Positions 15,582 through 23,262 of a stretch of 32,037 nucleotides of DNA are shown here, in pieces. Under the pieces are notes generated by a model, which saw only the letters and a list, made by a program, of their open reading frames with translations, made no database searches and had not been told where the DNA came from. Both the position numbers and the translations under genes were made by a program. Each line of letters starts with the position of its first letter. Position 1 is the first letter of the stretch. Source of the stretch: Planctomycetota bacterium (GTDB lineage Bacteria; Planctomycetota; UBA1135; GCA-002686595); NCBI GenBank assembly GCA_002686595.1, contig NYXZ01000121.1, positions 1-32,037 of the forward strand, given 5' to 3'.

Positions 15582-16655
15582 CTAGCCCGCCAGGGGGCGG
15601 GCCAGGAGCCACCAGGCGCGCAGGGTGAGATCGAGGGCGCGCTGCAGCAGGGCCCGGGGGCCGCGGGCCAGATCCGGCGTGACCACCAGGGGACCTCCCA
15701 CCAGGAGCCAGCGATCGGGCAAGAGACGCCGGGCGGCGGTTTGACGGCGGCGGATGCGGGTGCCTGGCAAGAGGCGCAGGAAGTCGCGCTTGCCGCGCCA
15801 CCAGGGGGCGGCGGCGCCCTGGCCGAGGGCGAAGAGGAAGTAGACGAGCTCATAGACAAGCAGGCCCGGCAGGGAAACCAGGAGCGTGCGCGCGCGCAGA
15901 TTGCGGGCCAGGAAAAGCCAACGGTTTCTGCTGTGGAGGAAGATGCGCTGGGCCGGATAGTCGGCTCCGCCACGGAACGACAGCTGGGGGGTTCCGCCCC
16001 GGTGGCGCACGAGTGTGGTCTCGTCCAGGAGCAGACTCTTGCCCTCCAGGCGCAGGCGGTAGGAGAGGTCGAGATCCTCGAAGAGGATGAAGTAGTCCGG
16101 ATCGAAACCGCCACAGGCCAGGACGCTCCGGCGGTGAACCAAGAGCGCCAGGGAGATCACCGTGCCCACTTCCACCAGGCTCCCGGCGGCGGCCTTGTCC
16201 AGGGGAGAATAGAAGTTGCGCAGGGCCACCAGGCCCAGGAAGTGGGGCGCGCCGCCGTCGTAGTGCACGCGCTCGCGCTCCGTGTCGAAGACCGAGCGCG
16301 GTTGGACCAAGGCCACATCTGGCCGGGAAGTGGCGGCGGCCGCCAAGCGCAGGAGGCAGTCCTGCTCCAGAATCACATCGTTGTCGAGCAGCAACACCCA
16401 TTCACTGTTGACGCGCTCAAGACCGGCGTTGCGCGCACCGGCCGGACCGTCGTTCTTGTCCCGGGCCAGGACCTCCACGCCCGGATAGCGCTGGGCGATC
16501 AGCTCCAGACTGCCGTCGTCCGAAGCGTTGTCCACGACCAACACGCGCTCCACGGGACCTTCCAAGGCCAAGACCGAGTCGAGACAGTGGCTGAGGTGGT
16601 CACGGCCGTTGTGGTTGATGACCACAACGCAGATGGGAGCCGGGCTGGCGGACAT
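15582..16655 (-). CDS. Family 2 glycosyltransferase
   Basis: This GT-A fold enzyme of 357 residues starts ICVVVINHNGRDHLSHCLDSVL, followed by VLVVDNASDDGS, GPAGARNAGL and LLLDNDVIL (the DxD-type metal and nucleotide-sugar site). FILFEDLDLSYRLRLEGKSL carries the ED motif of the catalytic base. This resembles rhamnosyltransferase-type GT2 proteins. Hydrophobic segments near residues 260-290 suggest C-terminal membrane association. The frame remains open upstream into the next gene, but the ATG at 16655 is ten bases after that gene's stop and directly precedes the conserved domain. It belongs to the polysaccharide operon. Confidence 0.88.
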   Translation of the reverse strand: MSASPAPICVVVINHNGRDHLSHCLDSVLALEGPVERVLVVDNASDDGSLELIAQRYPGVEVLARDKNDGPAGARNAGLERVNSEWVLLLDNDVILEQDCLLRLAAAATSRPDVALVQPRSVFDTERERVHYDGGAPHFLGLVALRNFYSPLDKAAAGSLVEVGTVISLALLVHRRSVLACGGFDPDYFILFEDLDLSYRLRLEGKSLLLDETTLVRHRGGTPQLSFRGGADYPAQRIFLHSRNRWLFLARNLRARTLLVSLPGLLVYELVYFLFALGQGAAAPWWRGKRDFLRLLPGTRIRRRQTAARRLLPDRWLLVGGPLVVTPDLARGPRALLQRALDLTLRAWWLLARPLAG

Positions 16656-16665
16656 GGGCCGCAGG

Positions 16666-18366
16666 TTATCCGATGGGCAGCTCGAAGTCCGCAGAACGCA
16701 CCACTTCGCGGTTGCGCAGGCAATAGGGCAAGTGCCAGAGGACCGAGAGGGCCGCCCGCAGCAGGATCCAGCTGGACCCCCGCACCTCCCGCAGGGCGCG
16801 GCCGATGCCGATGGTTCCCGTGGCATCGGTCGCCGCGACCCGCTCCGGGTCCGCGCCCTTGGCGCCGGGCAAGAGCACGCGCGTCAGCACCAAGTAGGGC
16901 AAGCGCAAGAGAGCGCCCAGGGGGGCGTACTTCAACTGGGTCAGCCAGGCGTTGCGGGCGTGGTAGTAGAGGCTGCGTTTGCCCAACTGCACGCCGAAGG
17001 GTTGGCGGTGGAAGGTCTCCACGCCCGGGTACTGCAGCACGCGGTAGCCCCGATTCAACAGACGGCAGGTCAGGTCCCGCTCGTTGCCGTAGATAAAGAG
17101 GCGCTCGTCATAGAAGCCCGCCTCCCGCAGGGCGGCCAGGCGGGCCAAGCTGGCACAGCCCCGGAAGGTGCTCATGTAGCGCTCGCGGTTGAGCGCCGCG
17201 CTCTCCCGATAGGTCGCCGGCATCTCCGGCTCCACGATCTTGGTGGAGACCACCGCCGTGGAATCGGGCTCGGACATCAAGCGCAGGGTGGTCTTCTCCA
17301 ACCATTCCGGCGGCAGGAGTACATCGTCGTCGAGAATCGCCAAGAGCGGCGTCTTACAGGCGGCGAAGCCGATGTTGAAGGTTTCGCAGGCACCCTTGCT
17401 CGAGTCCTTCATGCGCAACAGGCGCACCTCCGGAAAGCGTGCGGCGATGGCCTCCGCCGTACCATCGGTGGAAGCGTTGTCCACCACCACGATGTCCTCG
17501 AAGGCCAGGGTCTGGGCGCGCAGGGCGTCCAGGTTGGCACAGACCTCATCCACCCGGTTCCAGGTGGAGATGACCGCCGTGGTGCCGGGCAGGGTCAGGC
17601 CTCCCGCTTGCCCCGCCGTCTGCCCCCCCGTCTGCCCTCCGGTTTTCCCGTCCCCTGCCCCGCCCGGAGCCCGCCCCCACTCCAACAGGCGCCCGGCCCG
17701 GCGCTCGTATTCCAAAACATGCTCGCTGCAAAGGTCCGCGAAGCCCTCCGCCATTTCCACCTGGGGCAGATCCACATTGACCGTGCGACCGCGATCCACG
17801 GCCCGGCACTTCTCCAGGAGCTTGGCGTCCTGACTGGTAAAACAGGCCAGGGCCCGCTCCTTGGCGTGCCATTGGGCACTGGTGTCCAACAGGACCCCGC
17901 CGGGCACGGGCCCGTTGACGCCGTAGAGAAAGGCGCGCCGGGAGCGTCCACCAGCCAGGGCCGCCAAGAGCGCCCGGCTAGCCGAGCGGTGATCCGCGTG
18001 GTGTTCAAAGGGCGAGGGCCCGTAGACCAGCTCTGGGTCGTATTCGTCCAGCAAACCCGCCAGGCGCTCCACCAAATCCCAGGCCGCCCCCAGGCGACCG
18101 TCCCGGTAGCCGAGGAAGGTGTAGTCGTCGATCCCGAGCTGCTTGCCGGCGGCCCGGGATTCCGCCTCGCGCGCCGCCGCCAACTCGGGGTCCCCCGCCG
18201 GCGAACCGTCCGTCAGAACCACGACCCGCAGCTGGTCGCCGCGCCCGGCGTGCAGGGCCAGGGCTCCGCCACAACCGAGCACCTCGTCATCCGGATGGGG
18301 CGCCAGGCACAGCACGCGCCGGGGCAGGGAGGCGGGATCGAGCAGAGGGGGAAAGGTGTCGTGCAC
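16666..18366 (-). CDS. PIG-L deacetylase fused to family 2 glycosyltransferase
   Basis: The 566-residue protein has two enzymes in series. Residues about 16-235 are a PIG-L/LmbE-type zinc N-deacetylase: VLCLAPHPDDEVLGCGGALALH, TDGSPAGD, AREAESRAAGKQLGI and HHADHR for the metal site. After a Gly/Thr/Gln linker (about 240-257) comes a GT2 domain: AVISTWNRVDEVCANLDAL, IVVVDNASTDGT, FNIGFAACKTPLLAILDDDVLLP and FIYGNERDLTCRLL. Such a protein could remove an acetyl group from an N-acetylated sugar and add the next residue, but the order of action is inference. The start is GTG, 30 bases after the upstream GT stop, with no clear ribosome site. A few N-terminal residues are therefore uncertain. Confidence 0.87.
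   Translation of the reverse strand: MHDTFPPLLDPASLPRRVLCLAPHPDDEVLGCGGALALHAGRGDQLRVVVLTDGSPAGDPELAAAREAESRAAGKQLGIDDYTFLGYRDGRLGAAWDLVERLAGLLDEYDPELVYGPSPFEHHADHRSASRALLAALAGGRSRRAFLYGVNGPVPGGVLLDTSAQWHAKERALACFTSQDAKLLEKCRAVDRGRTVNVDLPQVEMAEGFADLCSEHVLEYERRAGRLLEWGRAPGGAGDGKTGGQTGGQTAGQAGGLTLPGTTAVISTWNRVDEVCANLDALRAQTLAFEDIVVVDNASTDGTAEAIAARFPEVRLLRMKDSSKGACETFNIGFAACKTPLLAILDDDVLLPPEWLEKTTLRLMSEPDSTAVVSTKIVEPEMPATYRESAALNRERYMSTFRGCASLARLAALREAGFYDERLFIYGNERDLTCRLLNRGYRVLQYPGVETFHRQPFGVQLGKRSLYYHARNAWLTQLKYAPLGALLRLPYLVLTRVLLPGAKGADPERVAATDATGTIGIGRALREVRGSSWILLRAALSVLWHLPYCLRNREVVRSADFELPIG
17600..17647. repeat. In-frame 12-bp tandem repeat in the domain linker
   Basis: Four 12-base units start at 17600, 17612, 17624 and 17636. 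The second and third differ at one base (CCCGCCGTCTGC and CCCCCCGTCTGC), and the outer two are more diverged. They encode GGQT-like tetrapeptides exactly at the joint between the PIG-L and glycosyltransferase domains. Confidence 0.75.
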
Positions 18367-18396
18367 GGGCGATAAGTGATCTGGCTGGGACGCCCC

Positions 18397-19719
18397 TCAG
18401 CCCGTTCGGCGGGCGGCGGGGGCCGCGGCGAGAAGCTCCCGGTAAAGCCCGAGCCACTCCTCCGCCGCATCGGAGGCGTCGAATGACTCCTTCGGCACGG
18501 CGGCCCATTCCGTGGCCATTTGAACGGCGGAGTCCTGCTTGAGGACGCCCTTGAAGGCGGCGCTCCAGGCAGCTGGATCCGCCGCCGGCAGGACACGCCC
18601 GGCGCAGCCGAGGCGATCTTGCGGGGCGCCGCGGTCGCTGATCCAAGCCGGCAGTCCCAGGGCCAGGGCCTCGTCCACCACCAGGCCGAAACTCTCCTCC
18701 AGGCGCGAGGGAAAGGCCGCCAGGTGGCAGCTGGCGGCGATCTGCTCCAGCCGGGCTCCGTCATAGGCGCCGTGGATGTCCACCGACAAGTGCGGCGCCA
18801 ACTCACGCAGGCGCCGATTGAGATCCAAATCCAGCCCGTGGCCAGCCAAAACCAGGTGTACGCATTCCGCCGGCAACTCCCCTAGGGCGCGGGCCAAATC
18901 CAGTGTGCCCTTGGCCTCGCAGAGGTTGCCAAAGTGCAGGACTCGCAGGGGCTGGCCGGAATCGGGGGCGAAGGGCCGGGGCCGGTGTGCGCGGCCCGGC
19001 AGGGCCAGGCACAGGCCCGGAGGAATGACGCGCACCGCGGCCCGTCGCAGGTCGAGTTGCCGCCCCAGGGAGAGGCGATGGGCGAAGGAGGGCACGGTTA
19101 CCAAGTGCGCCGCGTCCACCTCCTGCTGGCCGGCTCGTCGCCGGCGCCCGAGGGCCGCCGCCAGCTCCGCCAGGGATTCGTTTTGTGCTTTGCTCGCCTT
19201 TTCCGCCGGGTCCCGGCCAGCGGCGCCCTCCAATCCCAGTTCCGGCGCCAGACAGCGGGCGCATTCGTCCTCCGCCGGCAGTTCCGGACAGGACTCCCCG
19301 TCGACGCGCAGGCGAAAAGACCGCGGGCAGGTGGGGAAATGATCGTGAATCGAATAGACCACGGGCCGCTCCCCGTCCCGGGTCGCATCGCGCACCAGGG
19401 TCTGCGTCAGGGTTGAAGTGCCGTGGACATGGACGATGTCCGCCCCGGCCAGCTCCCGTTCCAACAGCGGGCGCAACCGCTCGCGGCCGCCCTCACGCGG
19501 CATGCTCTCATCTCCGCGCCGCGGCAGGAAAGTGACCGGGATGCCCGCCACGGTCTCCCGCAGGCAATCCTCGCCGGACTCCGCCGGGCGATCCGTACCC
19601 GCCACCACGCGCAACTTGACCCCGCGCCGTTGGAGCTCCCGGGCCTGGGCCAGAACGACCTGTTCCGTGCCGCCGAGGAAGTGGGGCGGAAAATGGGCCG
19701 CCACCAGCGTGAGCTTCAT
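18397..19719 (-). CDS. Family 4 glycosyltransferase
   Basis: A 440-residue GT-B enzyme starting MKLTLVAAHFPPHFLGGTEQVVLAQARELQRRG. It contains IVHVHGTSTLT in the first domain, VLHFGNLCEAKGTLDLARAL at the start of the second, and an E-x7-E motif in EESFGLVVDEALALGLPAW. SIHDHFPTCPRSFRLRVDGESC and DECARC repeat the Cys pattern of the other two GT4 proteins. The frame is open far upstream, but the ATG at 19719 overlaps the PIG-L stop as ATGA and has GGAGGAG about six bases upstream, so this start is well supported. It should act in the cytoplasm on the lipid-linked glycan. Confidence 0.88.
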   Translation of the reverse strand: MKLTLVAAHFPPHFLGGTEQVVLAQARELQRRGVKLRVVAGTDRPAESGEDCLRETVAGIPVTFLPRRGDESMPREGGRERLRPLLERELAGADIVHVHGTSTLTQTLVRDATRDGERPVVYSIHDHFPTCPRSFRLRVDGESCPELPAEDECARCLAPELGLEGAAGRDPAEKASKAQNESLAELAAALGRRRRAGQQEVDAAHLVTVPSFAHRLSLGRQLDLRRAAVRVIPPGLCLALPGRAHRPRPFAPDSGQPLRVLHFGNLCEAKGTLDLARALGELPAECVHLVLAGHGLDLDLNRRLRELAPHLSVDIHGAYDGARLEQIAASCHLAAFPSRLEESFGLVVDEALALGLPAWISDRGAPQDRLGCAGRVLPAADPAAWSAAFKGVLKQDSAVQMATEWAAVPKESFDASDAAEEWLGLYRELLAAAPAARRTG

Positions 19720-20477
19720 GCCCGCTCCTCCCCGCCCAGTGGCGGAACCACGGCGCCCGGCGCGTAGAGCTCCTCGCGATCCTCCGGATCCGCCGCTCCC
19801 AGGGCGCAGAAGACCTCGCCGAAGGGGCCGCCGTCTTGGTCGATGCCGCTGGCCAAGGCCAGGGCCTCCATGTGTTCGCCCAGGGCACCGGAACCGCCCT
19901 GGCTCCGGTGTTTGTCCAAGGCCGCCCGCCGGGCATCCATGGCGGCGCTGATGTCCAGGCGCGTCTCCGCCGGCAACGGTGTCCAGACCGCGTAGCCGTG
20001 GGCCTCGCCACGGAAGTTCACCGCTTCCAATGCCAGGCGCACACCACGGCTGGTGGTGCGATGGTCCCGGTGGCCGTCTCTGCGCCAGGGGGCATAGACC
20101 GTCGCCGGGTCCAGGGCCCGCAGCCGTTCCGCCAGGCGCCCGGCCCCGCGGGCCAGAATCTGCCGCGGCGGATGGTGCCCTTCCGGCAGGCCGAGGAACT
20201 CGTAGCTGAGCGGCCCCAGAGAGCGGCCCGCCGCCCGGGTTTCCGCCCTGCGCAGGGCCACCAGGGTGGCGTCCGCACTGGCCTTTGCCCCCAGGCGATG
20301 GCCCAGGGCGCCGTCGAAGATGACCACCACATGTACCGCGTCGCCGCGCTCGGCGTGCATCCAAAGCGCTCCTCCGCAGCCGAGGATTTCGTCGTCGCCG
20401 TGGGGCGCGAAGGCCAGCACCGTGCCCGGGGGCGGTGCGTGTTTCGGTAGTCGGTCCTGGTGGTGGTGGTGGGTCAT
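19716..20477 (-). CDS. PIG-L/LmbE-family N-deacetylase
   Basis: This is a stand-alone zinc-dependent deacetylase of 253 residues. VLAFAPHGDDEILGCGGALWMHA carries the metal-binding motif, with HGDDE in place of the more usual HPDDE. VVVIFDGALGHRLG, LRRAETRAAGRSLG and the second metal site DGHRDHR follow. The family removes acetyl groups from N-acetylglucosamine-type sugars on lipids or small molecules. I chose the ATG at 20477 (MTHHHHQ). The frame extends to 20618, but that part is Pro/Arg-rich, crosses a 10-bp intergenic repeat and would overlap the upstream gene. It is the second deacetylase of the locus, coupled by ATGA to the GT4 gene. Confidence 0.87.
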   Translation of the reverse strand: MTHHHHQDRLPKHAPPPGTVLAFAPHGDDEILGCGGALWMHAERGDAVHVVVIFDGALGHRLGAKASADATLVALRRAETRAAGRSLGPLSYEFLGLPEGHHPPRQILARGAGRLAERLRALDPATVYAPWRRDGHRDHRTTSRGVRLALEAVNFRGEAHGYAVWTPLPAETRLDISAAMDARRAALDKHRSQGGSGALGEHMEALALASGIDQDGGPFGEVFCALGAADPEDREELYAPGAVVPPLGGEERA

Positions 20478-20500
20478 GGTGATTTGCCCCACTATTACGG

Positions 20501-20530
20501 GGACTGACGGGGACTGACGGGGACTGACGG
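20501..20530. repeat. Intergenic 10-bp tandem repeat, three copies
   Basis: GGACTGACGG is repeated exactly three times in the 94-base gap between the GT2 and PIG-L genes, ending about 24 bases upstream of the PIG-L start. Its period is not a multiple of three, unlike the repeats inside genes, which supports placing the PIG-L start downstream of it. Confidence 0.9.
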
Positions 20531-20571
20531 GGGCGGGACGGGGGCTGGCGGCGAATGGACGGGCGCGGTTT

Positions 20572-21942
20572 TCAGACTGGGGCCAGGCGCCCGGGCAGGG
20601 CGGGCGAGGGCGGCTCATGGTCCGCGGGCAGAGCGGAGCGCGTATCTGGCGTGGCGGCCAGCGGCTCCGAAGGCGTGGGATGGGCGCTGGCTGGCGAGGT
20701 TTTGGGCGCGTCGTACTCGGCGGGCGAGAGGGGCCGCTCGCGGGCCTCGTCCAGTTTGATGAAGGACCAGGCCCCCAGCAGGCGCGAGGTTCCCCGCTCC
20801 GTGACCCGCACGAAATAGCGGGCCGGGAAGAGCCACTCCCAGGCCTGTGGCGGCAGCGTCATGGAGGAGCCGAGGCCCACGCTGCCCGCAGCCAGGGTGA
20901 AGGCTGGCGACAGGCTGATTTCGAATACATGGGGACGGGCGCCGCGCCAGGAGAGCCGCGGGGCGGCGGTCAGGCTGCCCAGCTCCGTCAGGGCGTGGGC
21001 CGCGGGCGAGCCGCCACTGGCCGCGCGCCTGGCGGCCAGCTTTTCCAGGTAGGCCGTGAGGCGCCGGGCGTGGGCTTTGAAGTGGCGTGCCTGCCAGCGG
21101 GCGCGGGAGCGTGCGAGACGCGGCCCGGCCACCTCGGCGAAACGCTGCGCGTGTCCGGCGGAGCGCGACCAATGGTGCACGATACGCGCGTTGCCCTGCA
21201 GCACCAGGCGCAGGCCCAGGGAACGCAGGCGCGCGCACAAATCCGCATCTTCGTAGTAGAGCGGATAGCTCGGATCGAAGAGTTCGTGGCCGGTTTCCCG
21301 TTCCAGTTGCAAAAGCGTATCCCTGCGCAGGAACAAACAACAACCAGACAGCATCTCCACATCTTCAGGATGCTGGCTTGTCCAACGCCTGCGGGCCGTT
21401 TCCGTCCGCCTGCGACTTCGGCGCCGAGCCCAGGCGGGAAACAGATGGGCCAGGGCCGCGCCGGCCTCTTCAGCGGCCGTGGGCCGGGGCAGGGGCGGCA
21501 ACTCCAGCAGCCCGGCGGGGTCCACGCTGGTACGCGGGCCCACGGCGCCACAATCGGGGTGCAGTGCCAGGGTGCGCAGCAGGGGTGCCAGGGAACCGGG
21601 CAGAAAAACCGTATCGGGGTTGAGGACCGCCACCACATCCAGTGGGCCGCCGGTGGAAACCGCCAGGGCCCGGTTCATGCCGCCGCCGTAGCCGTGGTTG
21701 GCGCTTTCCTGCAGGACGCGCACACCGTCAGCCTCCAGGGCCGCCAGGTGCTCTGCCTGGTCCGTGGGCGAAGCGTTGTCCACCAAGATGATTTCCAGGC
21801 GCTCGGGGGCCAGGCCTTCCCGCTGCCATTCCCCACGCAGGGAGTCGACGCAGGCCCGGGCCAAAGCACCGCTCTCGTAGTTGACGATCAGGGCTGAGAG
21901 GCGCACGGGCATGGGACGGTTTCCATCGGTTGTTCCGCTCAT
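20572..21942 (-). CDS. Family 2 glycosyltransferase with extra C-terminal domain
   Basis: The N-terminal 300 residues form a rhamnosyltransferase-like GT2 domain: RLSALIVNYESGALARACVDSL, IILVDNASPTDQ, GYGGGMNRAL, VAVLNPDTVFLPG, MLSGCCLFLRRD and PLYYEDADLCARLRSLG. From about 315 to 410 an additional segment is rich in hydrophobic and aromatic residues (HVFEISLSPAFTLAAG, EWLFPARYFVRVTERG, LLGAWSFIKLDEA). It looks like a beta-sandwich, but I do not recognise it. The last 45 residues are Pro/Ala/Ser-rich. The start ATG overlaps the Wzt stop as ATGA. Being first after the exporter genes, it may add an early or terminal sugar. That role is inference. Confidence 0.86.
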   Translation of the reverse strand: MSGTTDGNRPMPVRLSALIVNYESGALARACVDSLRGEWQREGLAPERLEIILVDNASPTDQAEHLAALEADGVRVLQESANHGYGGGMNRALAVSTGGPLDVVAVLNPDTVFLPGSLAPLLRTLALHPDCGAVGPRTSVDPAGLLELPPLPRPTAAEEAGAALAHLFPAWARRRSRRRTETARRRWTSQHPEDVEMLSGCCLFLRRDTLLQLERETGHELFDPSYPLYYEDADLCARLRSLGLRLVLQGNARIVHHWSRSAGHAQRFAEVAGPRLARSRARWQARHFKAHARRLTAYLEKLAARRAASGGSPAAHALTELGSLTAAPRLSWRGARPHVFEISLSPAFTLAAGSVGLGSSMTLPPQAWEWLFPARYFVRVTERGTSRLLGAWSFIKLDEARERPLSPAEYDAPKTSPASAHPTPSEPLAATPDTRSALPADHEPPSPALPGRLAPV

Positions 21943-23261
21943 GCCGCGGACTCCTTGTTCCCGTCCCCCTCCAACTCGGGGGCGGGCTCGGCCAGGGGCG
22001 GGACACCATCAGTGCGCTGTTCCCAACTGTGGTCGAGGCGCACCAGTCCCACCTCCCGGCCTTCTCCGGTAATGACCAGATCGGTGGGTGTGGGCCGTTC
22101 CTGATAGCGGTGAATACCCTGTTCGTCGAACAGGATGGCCGTGACGGTGAAGGTCCCCGAGAGCAAGGCCAGGGCCGGTAGGCGCAACACGCAACAGCCG
22201 CGCTCTCCCACGAGGCGCACACCGTCGAGGTGCGTGCCCAACCCCGCGCACAGTTCACCGCCGCGCCTGGTGAGCGTGATGCCCAGTTGCACCGGCGTCT
22301 TTTGCGGCGTGGGGTTTTCCCACCAGATGCGCACTTCCAGATCCGCACCCGGCGCACAACCGCGCACCTCTTGGCCCGTGGCTCCGTCGCCTCCGGCGCC
22401 CCCGGCGCCCCCGGCGCCTCCATCAAAGATACGCGCGGCCAGGATGCGCGGCCCAACCGGCGGCTCCAGAATCGGACGAGCCGGGGAACTGCTCTCCGGG
22501 TGCGCTCCGTGGGCCGCCGCATAGGCGTTGGTCACGGCCGCGGAGCTGCCCGCTTGAACCACCTCGCCCTCGTGCAACCACAGGGCGCGCTCACACATCT
22601 GGCGAATGTCGTAGAGGCTGTGGCTACAGAGGATCAAGGAACCGCCTCCGGCGCGGAAGGCCAGCAGGCGGTCGATGCACTTTTTCTGGAAGGCCAGATC
22701 TCCCACGGCGAAGACCTCGTCGAGAATCAGAAGCTCGGGCTCTTGCGCGGTGGCCACGGCGAAACCGAGGCGCATCCCCATGCCCGTGGAGTAGGTGCGC
22801 ACCGGTTCGTCAAAGGCCGCGCCCAGTTCCGAGAACTCATGGACCTCGGCGCAGAGTCGCTCCATCTCCCGCACGCTGCGCCCCAGGAGCACGCCGTTCA
22901 GGAGCACATTCTCCCGACCGGTGAAGTCGGGATGAAAACCGGTGCCCAGCTCCAGCAGACTGGTGACCGTACCGTTCACGCGATAGCGGCCCTCGTCCGG
23001 AGTAGCCGCCCCGGCCAGCATCTTCAACAGGGTCGATTTGCCCGCCCCGTTGACGCCCACCAGACCCAGGGCCTCGCCGCGCTTTAGGGTGAAGCCGGCG
23101 TGGCGCAGGGCCCAACGGCGGGAGGAACGGCGCGCGGCGGGCAGGAGCTCCGCCAAACTCGGCCACAGGACCTCCAGGGCCCGCACGATGGGTCCGCCGC
23201 CCAGGGCGTAGGATTTGCCCAGGTGCTCGACCTCCACCAGCAGTTGAGGATCTCGGCGCAT
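21939..23261 (-). CDS. Polysaccharide ABC exporter ATPase with C-terminal domain (Wzt-like)
   Basis: This is the ATPase of an O-antigen or teichoic-acid-type exporter. It has Walker A GVNGAGKST, Q-loop region LLELGTGFHPDFTGRENV, signature YSTGMGMRLGFA, Walker B LLILDEVFAVGD and switch His in CSHSLYD. After the nucleotide-binding domain (ending about residue 245) and a Gly/Ala repeat linker (about 281-294), a C-terminal domain of about 135 residues follows (DLEVRIWWENPTPQ, LSGTFTVTAILFDEQGIHRYQ). In Wzt proteins the equivalent beta-sandwich recognises the finished glycan's end. That suggests this glycan carries a terminal cap, which is inference. The ATG is one base after the permease stop. 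The protein ends in an acidic tail. Confidence 0.92.
   Translation of the reverse strand: MRRDPQLLVEVEHLGKSYALGGGPIVRALEVLWPSLAELLPAARRSSRRWALRHAGFTLKRGEALGLVGVNGAGKSTLLKMLAGAATPDEGRYRVNGTVTSLLELGTGFHPDFTGRENVLLNGVLLGRSVREMERLCAEVHEFSELGAAFDEPVRTYSTGMGMRLGFAVATAQEPELLILDEVFAVGDLAFQKKCIDRLLAFRAGGGSLILCSHSLYDIRQMCERALWLHEGEVVQAGSSAAVTNAYAAAHGAHPESSSPARPILEPPVGPRILAARIFDGGAGGAGGAGGDGATGQEVRGCAPGADLEVRIWWENPTPQKTPVQLGITLTRRGGELCAGLGTHLDGVRLVGERGCCVLRLPALALLSGTFTVTAILFDEQGIHRYQERPTPTDLVITGEGREVGLVRLDHSWEQRTDGVPPLAEPAPELEGDGNKESAA
22393..22419. repeat. In-frame 9-bp tandem repeat in the Wzt linker
   Basis: CCGGCGCC plus C, C or T occurs three times in a row, starting at 22393, 22402 and 22411. It encodes GAG/GGA tripeptides on the minus strand between the ATPase domain and the C-terminal domain. 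Confidence 0.8.
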
Positions 23262-23262
23262 C

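Noticed and set aside
15741-17096. 451-codon plus-strand open frame
   Set aside because: Antisense to GT2 and PIG-L/GT2 genes with intact catalytic motifs. The product is low-complexity with no family features.
16528-18375. 615-codon open frame on the plus strand opposite the PIG-L/GT2 gene
   Set aside because: It is the antisense shadow of a well-supported gene. Its product is rich in Gln, Gly and Arg with no recognisable domain, as expected in GC-rich DNA.
20617-21897. 426-codon plus-strand open frame opposite a GT2 gene
   Set aside because: Antisense shadow of a gene with clear GT2 motifs and coupled neighbours.
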